Source: NORP181 sp047623555 (lineage in GTDB: Bacteria; Pseudomonadota; Alphaproteobacteria; Rhodobacterales; Rhodobacteraceae). From it: a DNA stretch of 64,000 nucleotides. Shown piece after piece: positions 35,550 through 43,313 of this stretch (the first letter of the stretch is position 1; each line of letters starts with the position of its first letter). The notes under the pieces were generated by a model that did no database searches, was not told the origin of the DNA, and saw only the letters and a list, made by a program, of their open reading frames with translations. The stretch spans positions 13,715-77,714 of the forward strand of contig JBLHMP010000002.1 in assembly GCA_047623555.1 (NCBI GenBank), read 5' to 3'. The translations under genes and the position numbers were made by a program.

Positions 35550-36389
35550 TTAGTTACGCACCGATGGAGTTTCAACACTCAGACCATTGCCCCGGCTGGC
35601 GACATAAAGCTCAAGCGCTTTGAACTCGTCTCCGCCCTCGGCGTATGGCGTAGCACGAATGTTTTTCATGCAGCCTTTGAACCGCGCGTGGCTGCTGTTC
35701 AGTTTGGCGTTTTTCAAACGATACGTTGGAAAGCCGTTGATCTGGCCCTGTGACAGGTGATCAGCACGGATCATCACGTCGTAATTGTCCTCATGGCAAT
35801 TGGAACAGGACATATCCAGCTGGCCGACACGGGTGTAATACAGCTCTTTGCCTTTTTCCCAATAGGGAGAGGCCGTACCGTCGATGGCGACATTAACCGG
35901 CAAACCACGTGATTGCAGACCGATCAACGCCGTTACGGCGGTCATCTGGGTGCCGGAATATTTCCACGCATCTGCGCCCATACGTTCAGTGCGACAGTTG
36001 TTGACCAGTTCGGTCAGCGTCTCAAGATCGCCGTTTGCGTTCACCCGCGGCATTGTTGCGGTCAGACCGGCAAAACTCTCAACGTCGTCATGACAGTTCG
36101 CACAGCTTTTGCCTTCGGAGCCATCAACCTCGTTATAGAGATCTTGTCCGACATCGACGAACACAAATCCGGGATTGTCGAAATCATCCATTTGCAAGGC
36201 TTGTGTCTCGTCGGCGCGGTAAATCCAGCCCGAATAAATCCGGTCCAGATTTTCAGTATGTGCAGGCGCTGCCGCCTCGGTCGTCATCATCTCTTCTTCG
36301 TTGATCAGCAGCTTTGCGTCTTCTCCCGCGACTGCAGCACTCGCCATAAGGCTAAGTGCAGCAACAGTACTTAACAGCTTGGTATTCAT
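35550..36389 (-). CDS. soxA: SoxA, dihaem cytochrome c of the SoxAX complex
   Basis: 279 residues with signal peptide (NTKLLSTVAALSLMASAAVA) and two CxxCH haem sites, KSCANCHDDVESF and MSCSNCHEDNYD. A further cysteine in FKGCMKNIRATPYAEG is at the place of the cysteine-persulfide haem ligand, and CRTERMG provides the other conserved cysteine. Retention of both CxxCH motifs puts it in the dihaem SoxA class. SoxAX joins thiosulfate to SoxY. Start 36389 has GGGAGGG before it. The upstream in-frame ATG at 36419 would add residues ahead of the signal peptide. Confidence 0.95.
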   Translation of the reverse strand: MNTKLLSTVAALSLMASAAVAGEDAKLLINEEEMMTTEAAAPAHTENLDRIYSGWIYRADETQALQMDDFDNPGFVFVDVGQDLYNEVDGSEGKSCANCHDDVESFAGLTATMPRVNANGDLETLTELVNNCRTERMGADAWKYSGTQMTAVTALIGLQSRGLPVNVAIDGTASPYWEKGKELYYTRVGQLDMSCSNCHEDNYDVMIRADHLSQGQINGFPTYRLKNAKLNSSHARFKGCMKNIRATPYAEGGDEFKALELYVASRGNGLSVETPSVRN

Positions 36390-36419
36390 TATTTTTTGCC
36401 CTCCCTGACTGTTATTCAC

Positions 36420-36749
36420 TTAGGCCATTTTGACCGATTTTTTGGTGTCATAGACAGATCCGTCATCATCATACCAGGTAAACACAAAATCACCGGCTTC
36501 GGGCACAAGCGCCTGAAACTGAAAATACGGATTGGTCGAAATCGCCGGTTCCATCGTTACATCCACAACGTTCTGGCCGTTAAAGTCGCAGGTAAACCGG
36601 TTGATGATCGAACGTGAAATGGGGTTGCCATCCTTGTCCTTGCGCTGACCGCTTTCCATCTTGTGGCTGATCAGCGTCTTGATGATGATCGCATCGCCAG
36701 CCGAGGCGGTTTTCGGGACTTTGACGCGGGGTTTTACACCAGATGCCAT
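36420..36749 (-). CDS. soxZ: SoxZ, sulfur carrier complex subunit
   Basis: 109 residues, no signal peptide, as expected because SoxZ rides out of the cell with Tat-exported SoxY. Immunoglobulin-like sheet protein with KPRVKVPKTASAGDAIIIKT, LISHKMESGQRKDKDG and FVFTWYDDDGSVYDTKKSV. It shields and presents the SoxY swinging arm to SoxAX, SoxB and SoxCD. It lies 41 bases after soxY and 30 before soxA, within one operon. Confidence 0.95.
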   Translation of the reverse strand: MASGVKPRVKVPKTASAGDAIIIKTLISHKMESGQRKDKDGNPISRSIINRFTCDFNGQNVVDVTMEPAISTNPYFQFQALVPEAGDFVFTWYDDDGSVYDTKKSVKMA

Positions 36750-36790
36750 TTTCTAAACTCCTTGGTTCGGGGAAAGGCTGCAAACGGCGA

Positions 36791-37210
36791 TCAGCCGCCA
36801 CAACCCCCGATTGTAACTTTCACAGTCGACGCGGCACGGGCGAAACTGCCGTCAGCCATCTTGGCCACGGCAACAACGTCCTGCGTGCCTGACAGACGAA
36901 TGCGGGTTGATGCCTCTTGCGCAGCGGCCAATGGTCCAAAGTTGAACGTCGCAACCGCAGGGGTTGGATTGCCGGTCGCCAAAATCAGGATCGAAACCGC
37001 ACCGGGTGCGTCCACAGCAATTGGCACAGTGTTGCCATTTTCGGCAATTTCCGGGGCCGTCAGCGTAACGCCAGTGTCCGCCATTTCGGCACCACCAGTG
37101 AACTCGGCAATCATATCATCCGTGGCGCTGGCATTGGCGCCCATTGGCAGCACGGCCAAAACCGCAGCCCCCAGCCCAAGTGCGAGAGTGTCGCGTCTTG
37201 AGAGTTTCAT
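36791..37210 (-). CDS. soxY: SoxY, covalent sulfur carrier
   Basis: 139 residues. A twin-arginine signal (KLSRRDTLALGLGAAVLAV) precedes an Ig-like domain and the C-terminal swinging arm VTIGGCGG, whose cysteine carries all pathway intermediates. An ATG two codons upstream (37216) is only two bases from the GGAG ribosome site. The ATG at 37210 is eight bases away, so I prefer 37210. It operates in the periplasm as SoxYZ. Confidence 0.95.
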   Translation of the reverse strand: MKLSRRDTLALGLGAAVLAVLPMGANASATDDMIAEFTGGAEMADTGVTLTAPEIAENGNTVPIAVDAPGAVSILILATGNPTPAVATFNFGPLAAAQEASTRIRLSGTQDVVAVAKMADGSFARAASTVKVTIGGCGG

Positions 37211-37272
37211 TGTCATGTCTCCTTAAAATAAGAGCGAAAGCCGCTCGGAAGAACAGGCGCAAAAATCGGCGC

Positions 37273-37731
37273 TTATTGTTCTTGCAGCGTCATCAAATAG
37301 GCAACCACGTCTTCGACCTGCTGGGCCGACAGAATGGATTTGCCATCAAATTTGTCCGCCGGGCGCAGATAACCGGCGTCAATATAGAACGCAGGCATGA
37401 TCGTATCCTCAAATGTCATCTTCGAGTTGCTGACGAGGCCGCGCAATTCATCTTCGCTCCAGCGGTCTGCAACACCGTCCAGCGCCGGGCCAACTTCGCC
37501 GTGAAACGACTGTTCTGACAGTTCAGAATTGGCATGGCAGGCCAGACAATTGCCCTGTTTACGATTGGCAAACACCTTGCGCCCATTGGCGGCGTCCCCG
37601 GCCACACCAGTCAGCGATGATTCAACGGCACCATTGTCAAACTTGACCGCAGTTGGCGCGACAGTGTCTTGTGCCATCGCCGTCCCTGCAAAAAATGCTG
37701 TGACAGCCACGGTTGCGATTAGTTTTTTCAT
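37273..37731 (-). CDS. soxX: SoxX, monohaem cytochrome c of the SoxAX complex
   Basis: 152 residues with signal peptide (KKLIATVAVTAFFAGTAMAQ) and one haem site, GNCLACHANSE, plus a methionine ligand candidate in IMPAFY. Family features are GPALDGVADRWSEDELRGLV and VEDVVAYLMTLQEQ. It receives electrons from thiosulfate coupling and passes them to a cytochrome c. It is first of the XYZA block. The 231 bases between soxW and soxX contain a perfect ATTC-N8-GAAT palindrome and a GTATCC/GGATAC hairpin near the start. Confidence 0.95.
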   Translation of the reverse strand: MKKLIATVAVTAFFAGTAMAQDTVAPTAVKFDNGAVESSLTGVAGDAANGRKVFANRKQGNCLACHANSELSEQSFHGEVGPALDGVADRWSEDELRGLVSNSKMTFEDTIMPAFYIDAGYLRPADKFDGKSILSAQQVEDVVAYLMTLQEQ

Positions 37732-37926
37732 AGTCCCTCCCTTAAAGCGTTTCGCAGTGTATCCAGTTTGGGATACGGGGCGAAATGCAAACTCCCTTAG
37801 ACCCTAGTGAGCGTTACCCTATCAATCTTCGCAGATTGAAAGCGGATCGCCTTAGCTACCACAAGCAATTGATGTGGCCTTGCTGTATCTATCGTATGCC
37901 GACGTACGCTTAGAACGCAACAACAA

Positions 37927-37942
37927 ATTCGATAATGTGAAT
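37927..37942 (-). promoter_or_regulatory. ATTC-N8-GAAT palindrome, candidate SoxR operator of soxX
   Basis: ATTCGATAATGTGAAT matches exactly the consensus that I recall for the persulfide repressor SqrR (ATTC-N8-GAAT). It sits inside a wider inverted repeat (37928-37949, ATAAT and ATTAT arms), 196 bases upstream of the soxX start. Confidence 0.6.
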
Positions 37943-37962
37943 TATTGAAGTCCCTAGGCCTC

Positions 37963-38541
37963 CTAGTCCGTTGATCCGTTGCTGCGTTCCTGAATACGGC
38001 GGGCATGATAGCGTTGAAAACCTTCGCCATTTTCCATGGCATAGCGCCTCTCAACGACCCAGGTGAACATGTCGGTTGACGTGCCCAGACCAAAGGCCCC
38101 CGGCATCACCGCAACCGTGGCCCGTGATGCAATCGTGTTATCGGGCACCGATTCTGCCATAAACAGGATGGTCGGCGTAAACAAAACGTTCCATTTGCGC
38201 GCCATGTCCTTTTCGCTCAGCACTTCGCCGTCAAAATCGGTGACTTCGGTATCGCCATACAGATTTAGCTGCACGACAAAGAAATTGTCCTGAATGTACT
38301 GGCTGAATGTCGCATCTAAAAACACCTCTTCGTGCATCTTTTTGCAATATATACAGCCGCGTTGTTCAAAGAACAGCACCAGCCGTTTGCCCTCGGCGTT
38401 GGCCTCGTCCAGATCTTCGCGCAAATCCTTGAACGTGTCGCGCAGCCATGGTGTTTTATACAGGCCATCATCGCCCACTTCGGTGGCCATCGCAGGAACC
38501 GCCATCATCAGGGCCATAACCCCGGCCAGTAAACGCTTCAT
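37963..38541 (-). CDS. soxW: SoxW, periplasmic thioredoxin
   Basis: 192 residues with signal peptide (KRLLAGVMALMMAVPAMA) and a thioredoxin-fold active site FFEQRGCIYCKKMHEEV. The cis-proline region is FTPTILFMAESVP. It receives electrons from SoxV and keeps SoxY or other Sox thiols reduced in the periplasm. Start 38541 follows GGGAGGATTTAGG. The same frame is open to 38871, but that part lies over soxV in a different frame and is not coding. It is 20 bases after soxV. Confidence 0.9.
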   Translation of the reverse strand: MKRLLAGVMALMMAVPAMATEVGDDGLYKTPWLRDTFKDLREDLDEANAEGKRLVLFFEQRGCIYCKKMHEEVFLDATFSQYIQDNFFVVQLNLYGDTEVTDFDGEVLSEKDMARKWNVLFTPTILFMAESVPDNTIASRATVAVMPGAFGLGTSTDMFTWVVERRYAMENGEGFQRYHARRIQERSNGSTD

Positions 38542-38561
38542 CCTAAATCCTCCCAAAACTG

Positions 38562-39299
38562 CTACAATATATTCAGAAATCCGGGAAACCACTCTAGCAT
38601 CGCCTCGGCAATATAGCGAACGCCCCCGGTGACAATCAGTATCGCAAACAGGATCAACATAACCCCCATCGCCTTTTCCACCCAGGCAAACGCCGCCCGG
38701 TGTTTGCGCACCCAAGCCAGAAACGGCTTGGCGAAAAACGCCGCAACTATAAACGGCGCAGTCATCCCGACACCGTAGAAAAACAACAGCAACGCACCGC
38801 GCCACACCTCGTCCATACCGCTGGCGATAAACAGGATCGACGCCAGTGCAGGCCCGACGCAGGGAGTCCAACCAAAGCCAAATGCCAGCCCCATCAGGTA
38901 GGCCCCGGCAATTGTGCTGGCCTCGGCTTTGCTCTCCAACCGGGCCTCGCGGTACAGCAGCGGCACCTTGATGACGCCGAGGAAATGCAGGCCAAAGACC
39001 ACCAAAATCGCCGCGGCGACATAGGATAACGGCTCAAGATATTGGCCAAACATCTGGCCCATCATGGTCGCGCCCATACCCAGCAACATAAAAACCGAGG
39101 TCACGCCCAGCGCGAAAAACACCGATGAAGTCAGCAAACGCCGCTGTGCGCCCGGCGCGATTTCACCATCACCCTGCAGCTCTGACATCGACAGGCCACC
39201 CATGTAACTTAGGTAAAATGGCACCATCGGCAGGACGCAGGGGGTAAAAAAGCTCAGCAAACCGGCGAACGTCGCGCCCATGAGTGAAATTTCTAGCAT
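38562..39299 (-). CDS. soxV: SoxV, CcdA-type membrane electron carrier
   Basis: 245 residues, six membrane helices, with the paired redox cysteines of the CcdA family in LLSFFTPCVLPMVPFYLSYM and FGFGWTPCVGPALAS. It carries reducing power from cytoplasmic thioredoxin to SoxW. First gene of the minus-strand sox transcript, with its start 97 bases from soxS on the other strand, and a palindrome between them. Confidence 0.93.
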   Translation of the reverse strand: MLEISLMGATFAGLLSFFTPCVLPMVPFYLSYMGGLSMSELQGDGEIAPGAQRRLLTSSVFFALGVTSVFMLLGMGATMMGQMFGQYLEPLSYVAAAILVVFGLHFLGVIKVPLLYREARLESKAEASTIAGAYLMGLAFGFGWTPCVGPALASILFIASGMDEVWRGALLLFFYGVGMTAPFIVAAFFAKPFLAWVRKHRAAFAWVEKAMGVMLILFAILIVTGGVRYIAEAMLEWFPGFLNIL

Positions 39300-39347
39300 C
39301 TACTCTCCTTAACACCGCAAGCTTCGACTCGGCAGCTTGAATCATTC

Positions 39348-39364
39348 ACATATTCAGATTATGT
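39348..39364 (+). promoter_or_regulatory. Palindrome in the divergent soxV/soxS promoter
   Basis: ACATA-TTCAGAT-TATGT, a perfect 5-bp inverted repeat in an A/T-rich gap, is placed to control both directions. SoxR is known in other sox clusters to bind between divergent sox operons. The site assignment is inference. Confidence 0.5.
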
Positions 39365-39395
39365 AGTGTATCAACGAAACGTCAATCGGTGGCGC

Positions 39396-39776
39396 ATGTT
39401 TGGACTGAAAAAATATCTTGGCGCCGTTTTGGCCTTGCTGATCGCCTGGCCTGTGTGGTCGGCGGACCTTGTTATGGTTGAGGAAGACGGCTGTATGTGG
39501 TGCGCGCGCTGGAATGCTGAAATTGCGCCGATCTATCCTAAAACCGCCGAAGGCGCGTTTGCGCCGCTGCGCCGGGTCGAAATTCACGCCATTCCGGCGG
39601 ATATCATCGTGACCCGCCCGGTGAATTTCACACCGACGTTTCTGATTGTTGAGGATGGCCATGAACTGGCCCGCATCGAAGGCTATCCGGGCGAAGACTG
39701 GTTTTGGCCGATATTGGCAAAATTGCTGCAAGACACCACTGAATTTACCACTGAGCCTAATGGGGAAAACGGATGA
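39396..39776 (+). CDS. soxS: SoxS, periplasmic thioredoxin-like protein
   Basis: 126 residues with a signal peptide (KKYLGAVLALLIAWPVWSA) and the thiol site VEEDGCMWCARWNAEI, then FTPTFLIVEDGHELARIEGYPG. SoxS activates the carrier SoxYZ by reducing blocked cysteines in Paracoccus. The ATG at 39396 starts the signal peptide. The upstream in-frame ATG at 39366 overlaps the palindrome. Its stop overlaps the next gene start (ATGA), so these two are translated together. Confidence 0.88.
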   Translation: MFGLKKYLGAVLALLIAWPVWSADLVMVEEDGCMWCARWNAEIAPIYPKTAEGAFAPLRRVEIHAIPADIIVTRPVNFTPTFLIVEDGHELARIEGYPGEDWFWPILAKLLQDTTEFTTEPNGENG

Positions 39777-40276
39777 AACATTTGACCAAAACCGCCGCGC
39801 TGTTGTGCGCATTTGCGGCACCGACATTAGCCCAGGATGAGAGCCCATTCGTTGACTTTCAGGTTCTGAAACCCGAAGTTGCCCAACAGATGGCGCAGGC
39901 CGCCCTAACCGCCTGTCGTGATGCCGGTTATCAGGTTGGCGTCACCGTGGTGGACCGTTTTGGCATCCCGCAGGTGTTCATCCGCGATCGCTTTGCCGGG
40001 ATACACGTCTATGAAACCTCGCGGCGCAAGGCCTGGACCGCCGTCAGCTTTCGCACCAACACAACCGATTTGGCGCACGAAACACAGGCTGGCAATGTAT
40101 CCTCAGGCATCCGCCACCTCAACGAGGCGTTGCCATTGGGCGGCGGTCTGGTGGTGTATGAGGGTGGCGGTAGCATCGTCGCCGGAATTGGCGTATCTGG
40201 CGCGCCGGGCCCGGAGCTGGATGATGCCTGCGCCGAGGCCGGGATCGCCGCAATCGAAGACCAAATCGCATTTTAG
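39773..40276 (+). CDS. GlcG/HbpS-family heme-binding-type periplasmic protein
   Basis: 167 residues with signal peptide (KHLTKTAALLCAFAAPTLAQ), then the GlcG/HbpS core: AQAALTACRDAGYQVGVTVV, RDRFAGIHVYETSRRKAWTAV, LPLGGGLVVYEGGGSIVAGI and GVSGAPGPELDDACAEAG. HbpS of Streptomyces binds heme and works with a redox two-component system. Placement between soxS and soxR, with four-base overlap to soxS, ties it to thiosulfate oxidation. It could help haem delivery for SoxX, A and D or act as a redox sensor, but this is a guess. Not part of the classical sox gene list that I know. Confidence 0.85.
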   Translation: MKHLTKTAALLCAFAAPTLAQDESPFVDFQVLKPEVAQQMAQAALTACRDAGYQVGVTVVDRFGIPQVFIRDRFAGIHVYETSRRKAWTAVSFRTNTTDLAHETQAGNVSSGIRHLNEALPLGGGLVVYEGGGSIVAGIGVSGAPGPELDDACAEAGIAAIEDQIAF

Positions 40277-40314
40277 AACCACACCGGGTCGACAGGACCA
40301 AAGGACATAAGAAC

Positions 40315-40656
40315 ATGGCACTTCCACAGTTTTCCACGGATATGGACGATGACGAGCTGGACAAGATGGTCGACAACGCCACCCGCGCGTCAAATTTCCT
40401 AAAAGCGATCAGCCACGAAGGCCGGTTGATGATCCTGTGCCATCTGGTGACCGGTGAAAAATCGGTAACCGAGCTCGAGGAGCTGCTGGCCGCGCGTCAG
40501 GCCGCCGTGTCCCAGCAACTCTCGCGGCTGCGCCTTGAGGGTCTGGTGATCCCGCGCCGCGAGGGCAAAGCGATCTATTACCGTCTTGCCGACGACCGGC
40601 CGCGCCGCATTCTCGAAGTTGTCTACGAGCTGTTTTGCAAAGACGGTCAGCCCTGA
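40315..40656 (+). CDS. soxR: SoxR, ArsR-family persulfide-type repressor
   Basis: 113 residues with a winged helix (EELLAARQAAVSQQLSRLRLEG as recognition part) and two cysteines, C42 (LMILCHLV) and C108 (YELFCKDG). The same pair forms the tetrasulfide sensor in SqrR and BigR, so persulfide control is strongly suggested. It should release the sox promoters, and possibly the dioxygenase operon at 11075, when reactive sulfur is present. It lies between the heme-binding-type gene and soxT. Confidence 0.92.
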   Translation: MALPQFSTDMDDDELDKMVDNATRASNFLKAISHEGRLMILCHLVTGEKSVTELEELLAARQAAVSQQLSRLRLEGLVIPRREGKAIYYRLADDRPRRILEVVYELFCKDGQP

Positions 40657-40692
40657 CCTAACAAACAGGGTTGGGTTTGGGAGGATCCAAAA

Positions 40693-41751
40693 ATGCTCGG
40701 CTGGCTAAGTGACGCGCAGATGGTGGCCCTTGTTGGGGCCGTTGGTGGTGTAATGCTCGGCCTTGCCGCCCGCCTTGGCCGGTTTTGTACTTTGGGGGCC
40801 ATCGAAGATCTTTTGTATGGCGGCAGTTCCGTGCGGATGCGCATGTGGGGGCTGGCCATTGGCACCGCGATCATTGGCAGTTTCAGCCTGATGGGCAGCG
40901 GGTTGCTGGATGCCTCGGACACCTATTATTTGTCACTGCGCTGGATGCCTGCCGCGTCCGTTGTTGGCGGGTTGATGTTTGGCTATGGCATGGCGCTGGC
41001 CGGCAATTGCGGCTTTGGCGCGATTGCGCGTCTGGGTGGCGGTGATCTGCGGGCGTTTGTGATCGTGCTGGTGCTGGGCCTGTCGACCTTTGCAGTTATG
41101 ACCGGCTCGTTCGCAGTACTGCGCGATACGATATTTCACCAATCTGAGGTCACCACCGAAACCGTACCCGGGTTGGCGCACTACTTTGCCGACCTGACCG
41201 GGCTGTCGGTCGCCGGCATTGGCATCAGCATCGGACTGGCAATCTGCATTGCGGCGCTTTGGTCTGCTGATTTGCGCGCCGATACCAACGCCATGTTCTG
41301 GGCGGTGGTTGTCGGGCTGGCCATTGTATCGGGCTGGGCCGGAACCCAGTGGGTGCGCAACACCGGCTTTGACGATCTGCCGGTTGTGTCCCACAGCTTT
41401 TCCGCCCCTGTTGGCGAAACCCTGTTGTTTGCCATGACTGCCAGCGTGCGGCCAATTTCATTCGCTGTTGGCTCGGTCGCCGGCGTCTGGATCGGGGCCT
41501 TTATCGGGTCGCTGATCAAGGGCCATTTCCGCTGGGAGGCCTGTGATGATCCCCGCGAATTGCGCCGCCAAATCATCGGAGCCGCGATCATGGGGGCCGG
41601 TGCCGTGATCGCGATTGGCTGCACCGTTGGTCAGGGGTTGTCAGCCTTTAGCGTCCTGTCTTTTAGCGCACCAGTGACGTTTGTGTCGATATTCGTCGGA
41701 GCCGCGGTTGGATTGCGCCAGCTTATCGAAGGGTTCAGCATCGCAGAATGA
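40693..41751 (+). CDS. soxT: SoxT, YeeE/YedE-family sulfur compound transporter
   Basis: 352 residues, about nine membrane helices, with the two cysteine motifs AGNCGFGAIARLGGGDLRAF and IAIGCTVGQGLSAFS characteristic of the thiosulfate carrier TsuA/YeeE. In Paracoccus soxT is next to soxRS. It probably brings thiosulfate or a derived signal into the cytoplasm so that SoxR can sense it. It starts 36 bases after soxR. This is a full-length version of the PmpA/PmpB halves at 11980-12842. Confidence 0.88.
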   Translation: MLGWLSDAQMVALVGAVGGVMLGLAARLGRFCTLGAIEDLLYGGSSVRMRMWGLAIGTAIIGSFSLMGSGLLDASDTYYLSLRWMPAASVVGGLMFGYGMALAGNCGFGAIARLGGGDLRAFVIVLVLGLSTFAVMTGSFAVLRDTIFHQSEVTTETVPGLAHYFADLTGLSVAGIGISIGLAICIAALWSADLRADTNAMFWAVVVGLAIVSGWAGTQWVRNTGFDDLPVVSHSFSAPVGETLLFAMTASVRPISFAVGSVAGVWIGAFIGSLIKGHFRWEACDDPRELRRQIIGAAIMGAGAVIAIGCTVGQGLSAFSVLSFSAPVTFVSIFVGAAVGLRQLIEGFSIAE

Positions 41752-41797
41752 TCCTGAACCCTTGTTGTTGTCGCGCTCAGCTCGCGCGCGCCAGTTA

Positions 41798-41844
41798 GTC
41801 AGGGCCCGTCAGTCAGGGCCCGTCAGTCAGGGCCAATCAGTCAG
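41798..41844 (+). repeat. 14-bp tandem repeat overlapping the znuA stop
   Basis: GTCAGGGCCCGTCA occurs twice exactly (41798-41811, 41812-41825), a third time with two changes (41826-41839) and then as a partial GTCAG. On the minus strand every unit contains CTGACTGA, giving tandem stop codons after znuA. Confidence 0.85.
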
Positions 41845-42751
41845 AATCGGCTGTGCAGCTGACAAATTTCTGCGCCATGTTGCGCAGCAGCTCAGAGTAA
41901 AACCCAACACCCAGTGTCAAATCCCGCCCCATTGGGTCCAGTATAGAAAGCGCCATGCCGTTATCCGTGTTGATCCCTTGCAAAACTCCCGGATCAACCC
42001 CCGGCTCGCTGAACGCACATTCCACATCCAGGTCTGCTACATGATCGCGCAACGCAGACACCCGCGCCGGGCTGGCCCCTGCCCCGTCGCTCAGGGTGAC
42101 AAACCCGGCGTTCTGCAATCCAAACCGGGCCTCAAAATACTGAAACGCATCATGGTAGGTAATAAAGGGTGTGCGACGTACCGGCGACAGGGTCCCGTCT
42201 AGTTCAGCCATCAGCGCCTGCAACTCGGCCTGGCCCTTTACCGCATTGGCACGATAAATACCTGCATTTTCGGGATCAATCCCGGCCAGCTTCTCGGCAA
42301 TCAACCCCAGCCAGATTTGCGCATTTTCAGGGTCCAGCCACGCATGCGGATCAACGCCCTCATGGTCATGATCGTGATCATGACCTTCCTCTTCTTCTTC
42401 CTCTGCCCCCTCTCTAAATGGCAGGGACTGTGTCGTCTCCTCGGCCAACAGCGTCAGCTTTTTCGCCTCGCCTGCCAGACTTGCCACAGGTTTTTCCAGC
42501 CATGGCGTCAATTGTGGCCCGACCCAGACCACCAACCCGGCCTGCCCCAACGCCCGCGCCTGTGAGGTGCGCAGGGCATAGCCATGCGGCGAAATACCGG
42601 GCTGCAAAATCAAATCCGGCGTTCCCACCCCCTCCATGACCTGCGCCACCAAGCCATGAACCGGGGCGATATCGGCAACCACATTCGGCACTTCGGCATT
42701 GGCCGGAGCAGCCATAAGTGCCAGAACTAGTAATCGGAAAGAAGTCAGCAT
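41837..42751 (-). CDS. znuA: Zinc ABC transporter substrate-binding protein ZnuA
   Basis: 304 residues with signal peptide (LTSFRLLVLALMAAPANAE). Metal-binding histidines are placed as in ZnuA: IAPVHGLVAQVMEG, LQPGISPHGYALRTSQ and FITYHDAFQYFEARFG. A glutamate run and histidine-rich loop (EEEEEEGHDHDHDHEGVDPH) marks the zinc-specific group and helps capture zinc. Two C-terminal cysteines (VECAFSEPG, VSCTADSD) match the ZnuA disulfide. It is divergent from zur and shares the Zur-like box. Confidence 0.95.
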   Translation of the reverse strand: MLTSFRLLVLALMAAPANAEVPNVVADIAPVHGLVAQVMEGVGTPDLILQPGISPHGYALRTSQARALGQAGLVVWVGPQLTPWLEKPVASLAGEAKKLTLLAEETTQSLPFREGAEEEEEEGHDHDHDHEGVDPHAWLDPENAQIWLGLIAEKLAGIDPENAGIYRANAVKGQAELQALMAELDGTLSPVRRTPFITYHDAFQYFEARFGLQNAGFVTLSDGAGASPARVSALRDHVADLDVECAFSEPGVDPGVLQGINTDNGMALSILDPMGRDLTLGVGFYSELLRNMAQKFVSCTADSD

Positions 42752-42784
42752 ATTAGCTCCAATGATTGACGGAGTTTCACTTGA

Positions 42785-42802
42785 GTGATGTTATAACATA
42801 TC
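42785..42802 (+). promoter_or_regulatory. Candidate Zur box between znuA and zur
   Basis: GTGATGTTATAACATATC has a perfect 12-bp palindromic core ATGTTATAACAT (42788-42799), midway between the znuA and zur starts. It matches the ATGTTATAACAT core of known proteobacterial Zur sites. Confidence 0.8.
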
Positions 42803-42833
42803 ATTTAAAGTGCAACAGCAGACAGGACATTTC

Positions 42834-43313
42834 ATGCCCACCATCGGATTTGACCCACACGACCACAAGCATTGCATCGAACACGCCATGCTTGCCGCCG
42901 AGGACCGCTGCGCCAGGGCCAAGCTGCAGTTCACCCCGGTGCGTAAACGCGTGCTTGAGATTTTGCTAGAGAAACATATGGCGCTTGGCGCCTATGACAT
43001 CCTGAATGTGCTGGCCGCCGATGGTCTGGGTTCTCAGCCGCCTGTGGTCTACCGGGCGCTGGATTTTCTGGTGAGCAACGGGCTGGCGCATCGCATAGAA
43101 CGTCTGAACGCCTATACCGCCTGCGCGCATATGGACCACGCCCATGCTCCGGCATTTCTGATCTGCCGTATTTGCCGCGCCGTTGCCGAGGCGGACACCG
43201 AATTGGAACAGGGACGATTGGGCACCATCGCCAAACAAACCGGATTCACCATAGAACGCATCGTCATCGAAGCCGAAGGTTTGTGCCCAACCTGCGCGGG
43301 AGCCGCAGCATGA
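42834..43313 (+). CDS. zur: Zur, zinc-responsive Fur-family repressor
   Basis: 159 residues. The N-terminus is histidine-rich (FDPHDHKHCIEHAM), followed by the winged helix (LQFTPVRKRVLEILLEKH ... VVYRALDFLVSNGLAHRI) and structural zinc cysteines ICRICRAV and CPTCAG. With zinc bound it should repress znuA and its own znuC-znuB operon through the box at 42785. The ATG at 42834 is chosen over a GTG at 42810 because AGGACATTTC precedes it. Its stop overlaps the znuC start (ATGA). Confidence 0.93.
   Translation: MPTIGFDPHDHKHCIEHAMLAAEDRCARAKLQFTPVRKRVLEILLEKHMALGAYDILNVLAADGLGSQPPVVYRALDFLVSNGLAHRIERLNAYTACAHMDHAHAPAFLICRICRAVAEADTELEQGRLGTIAKQTGFTIERIVIEAEGLCPTCAGAAA

Noticed and set aside
36420..36749. 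Signal peptide on SoxZ
   Set aside because: None is present, which agrees with co-export bound to SoxY, so it is not an anomaly.
37963..38871. Extended soxW frame of 302 codons
   Set aside because: The first 110 codons read across soxV in another frame; the signal peptide and ribosome site place the soxW start at 38541.
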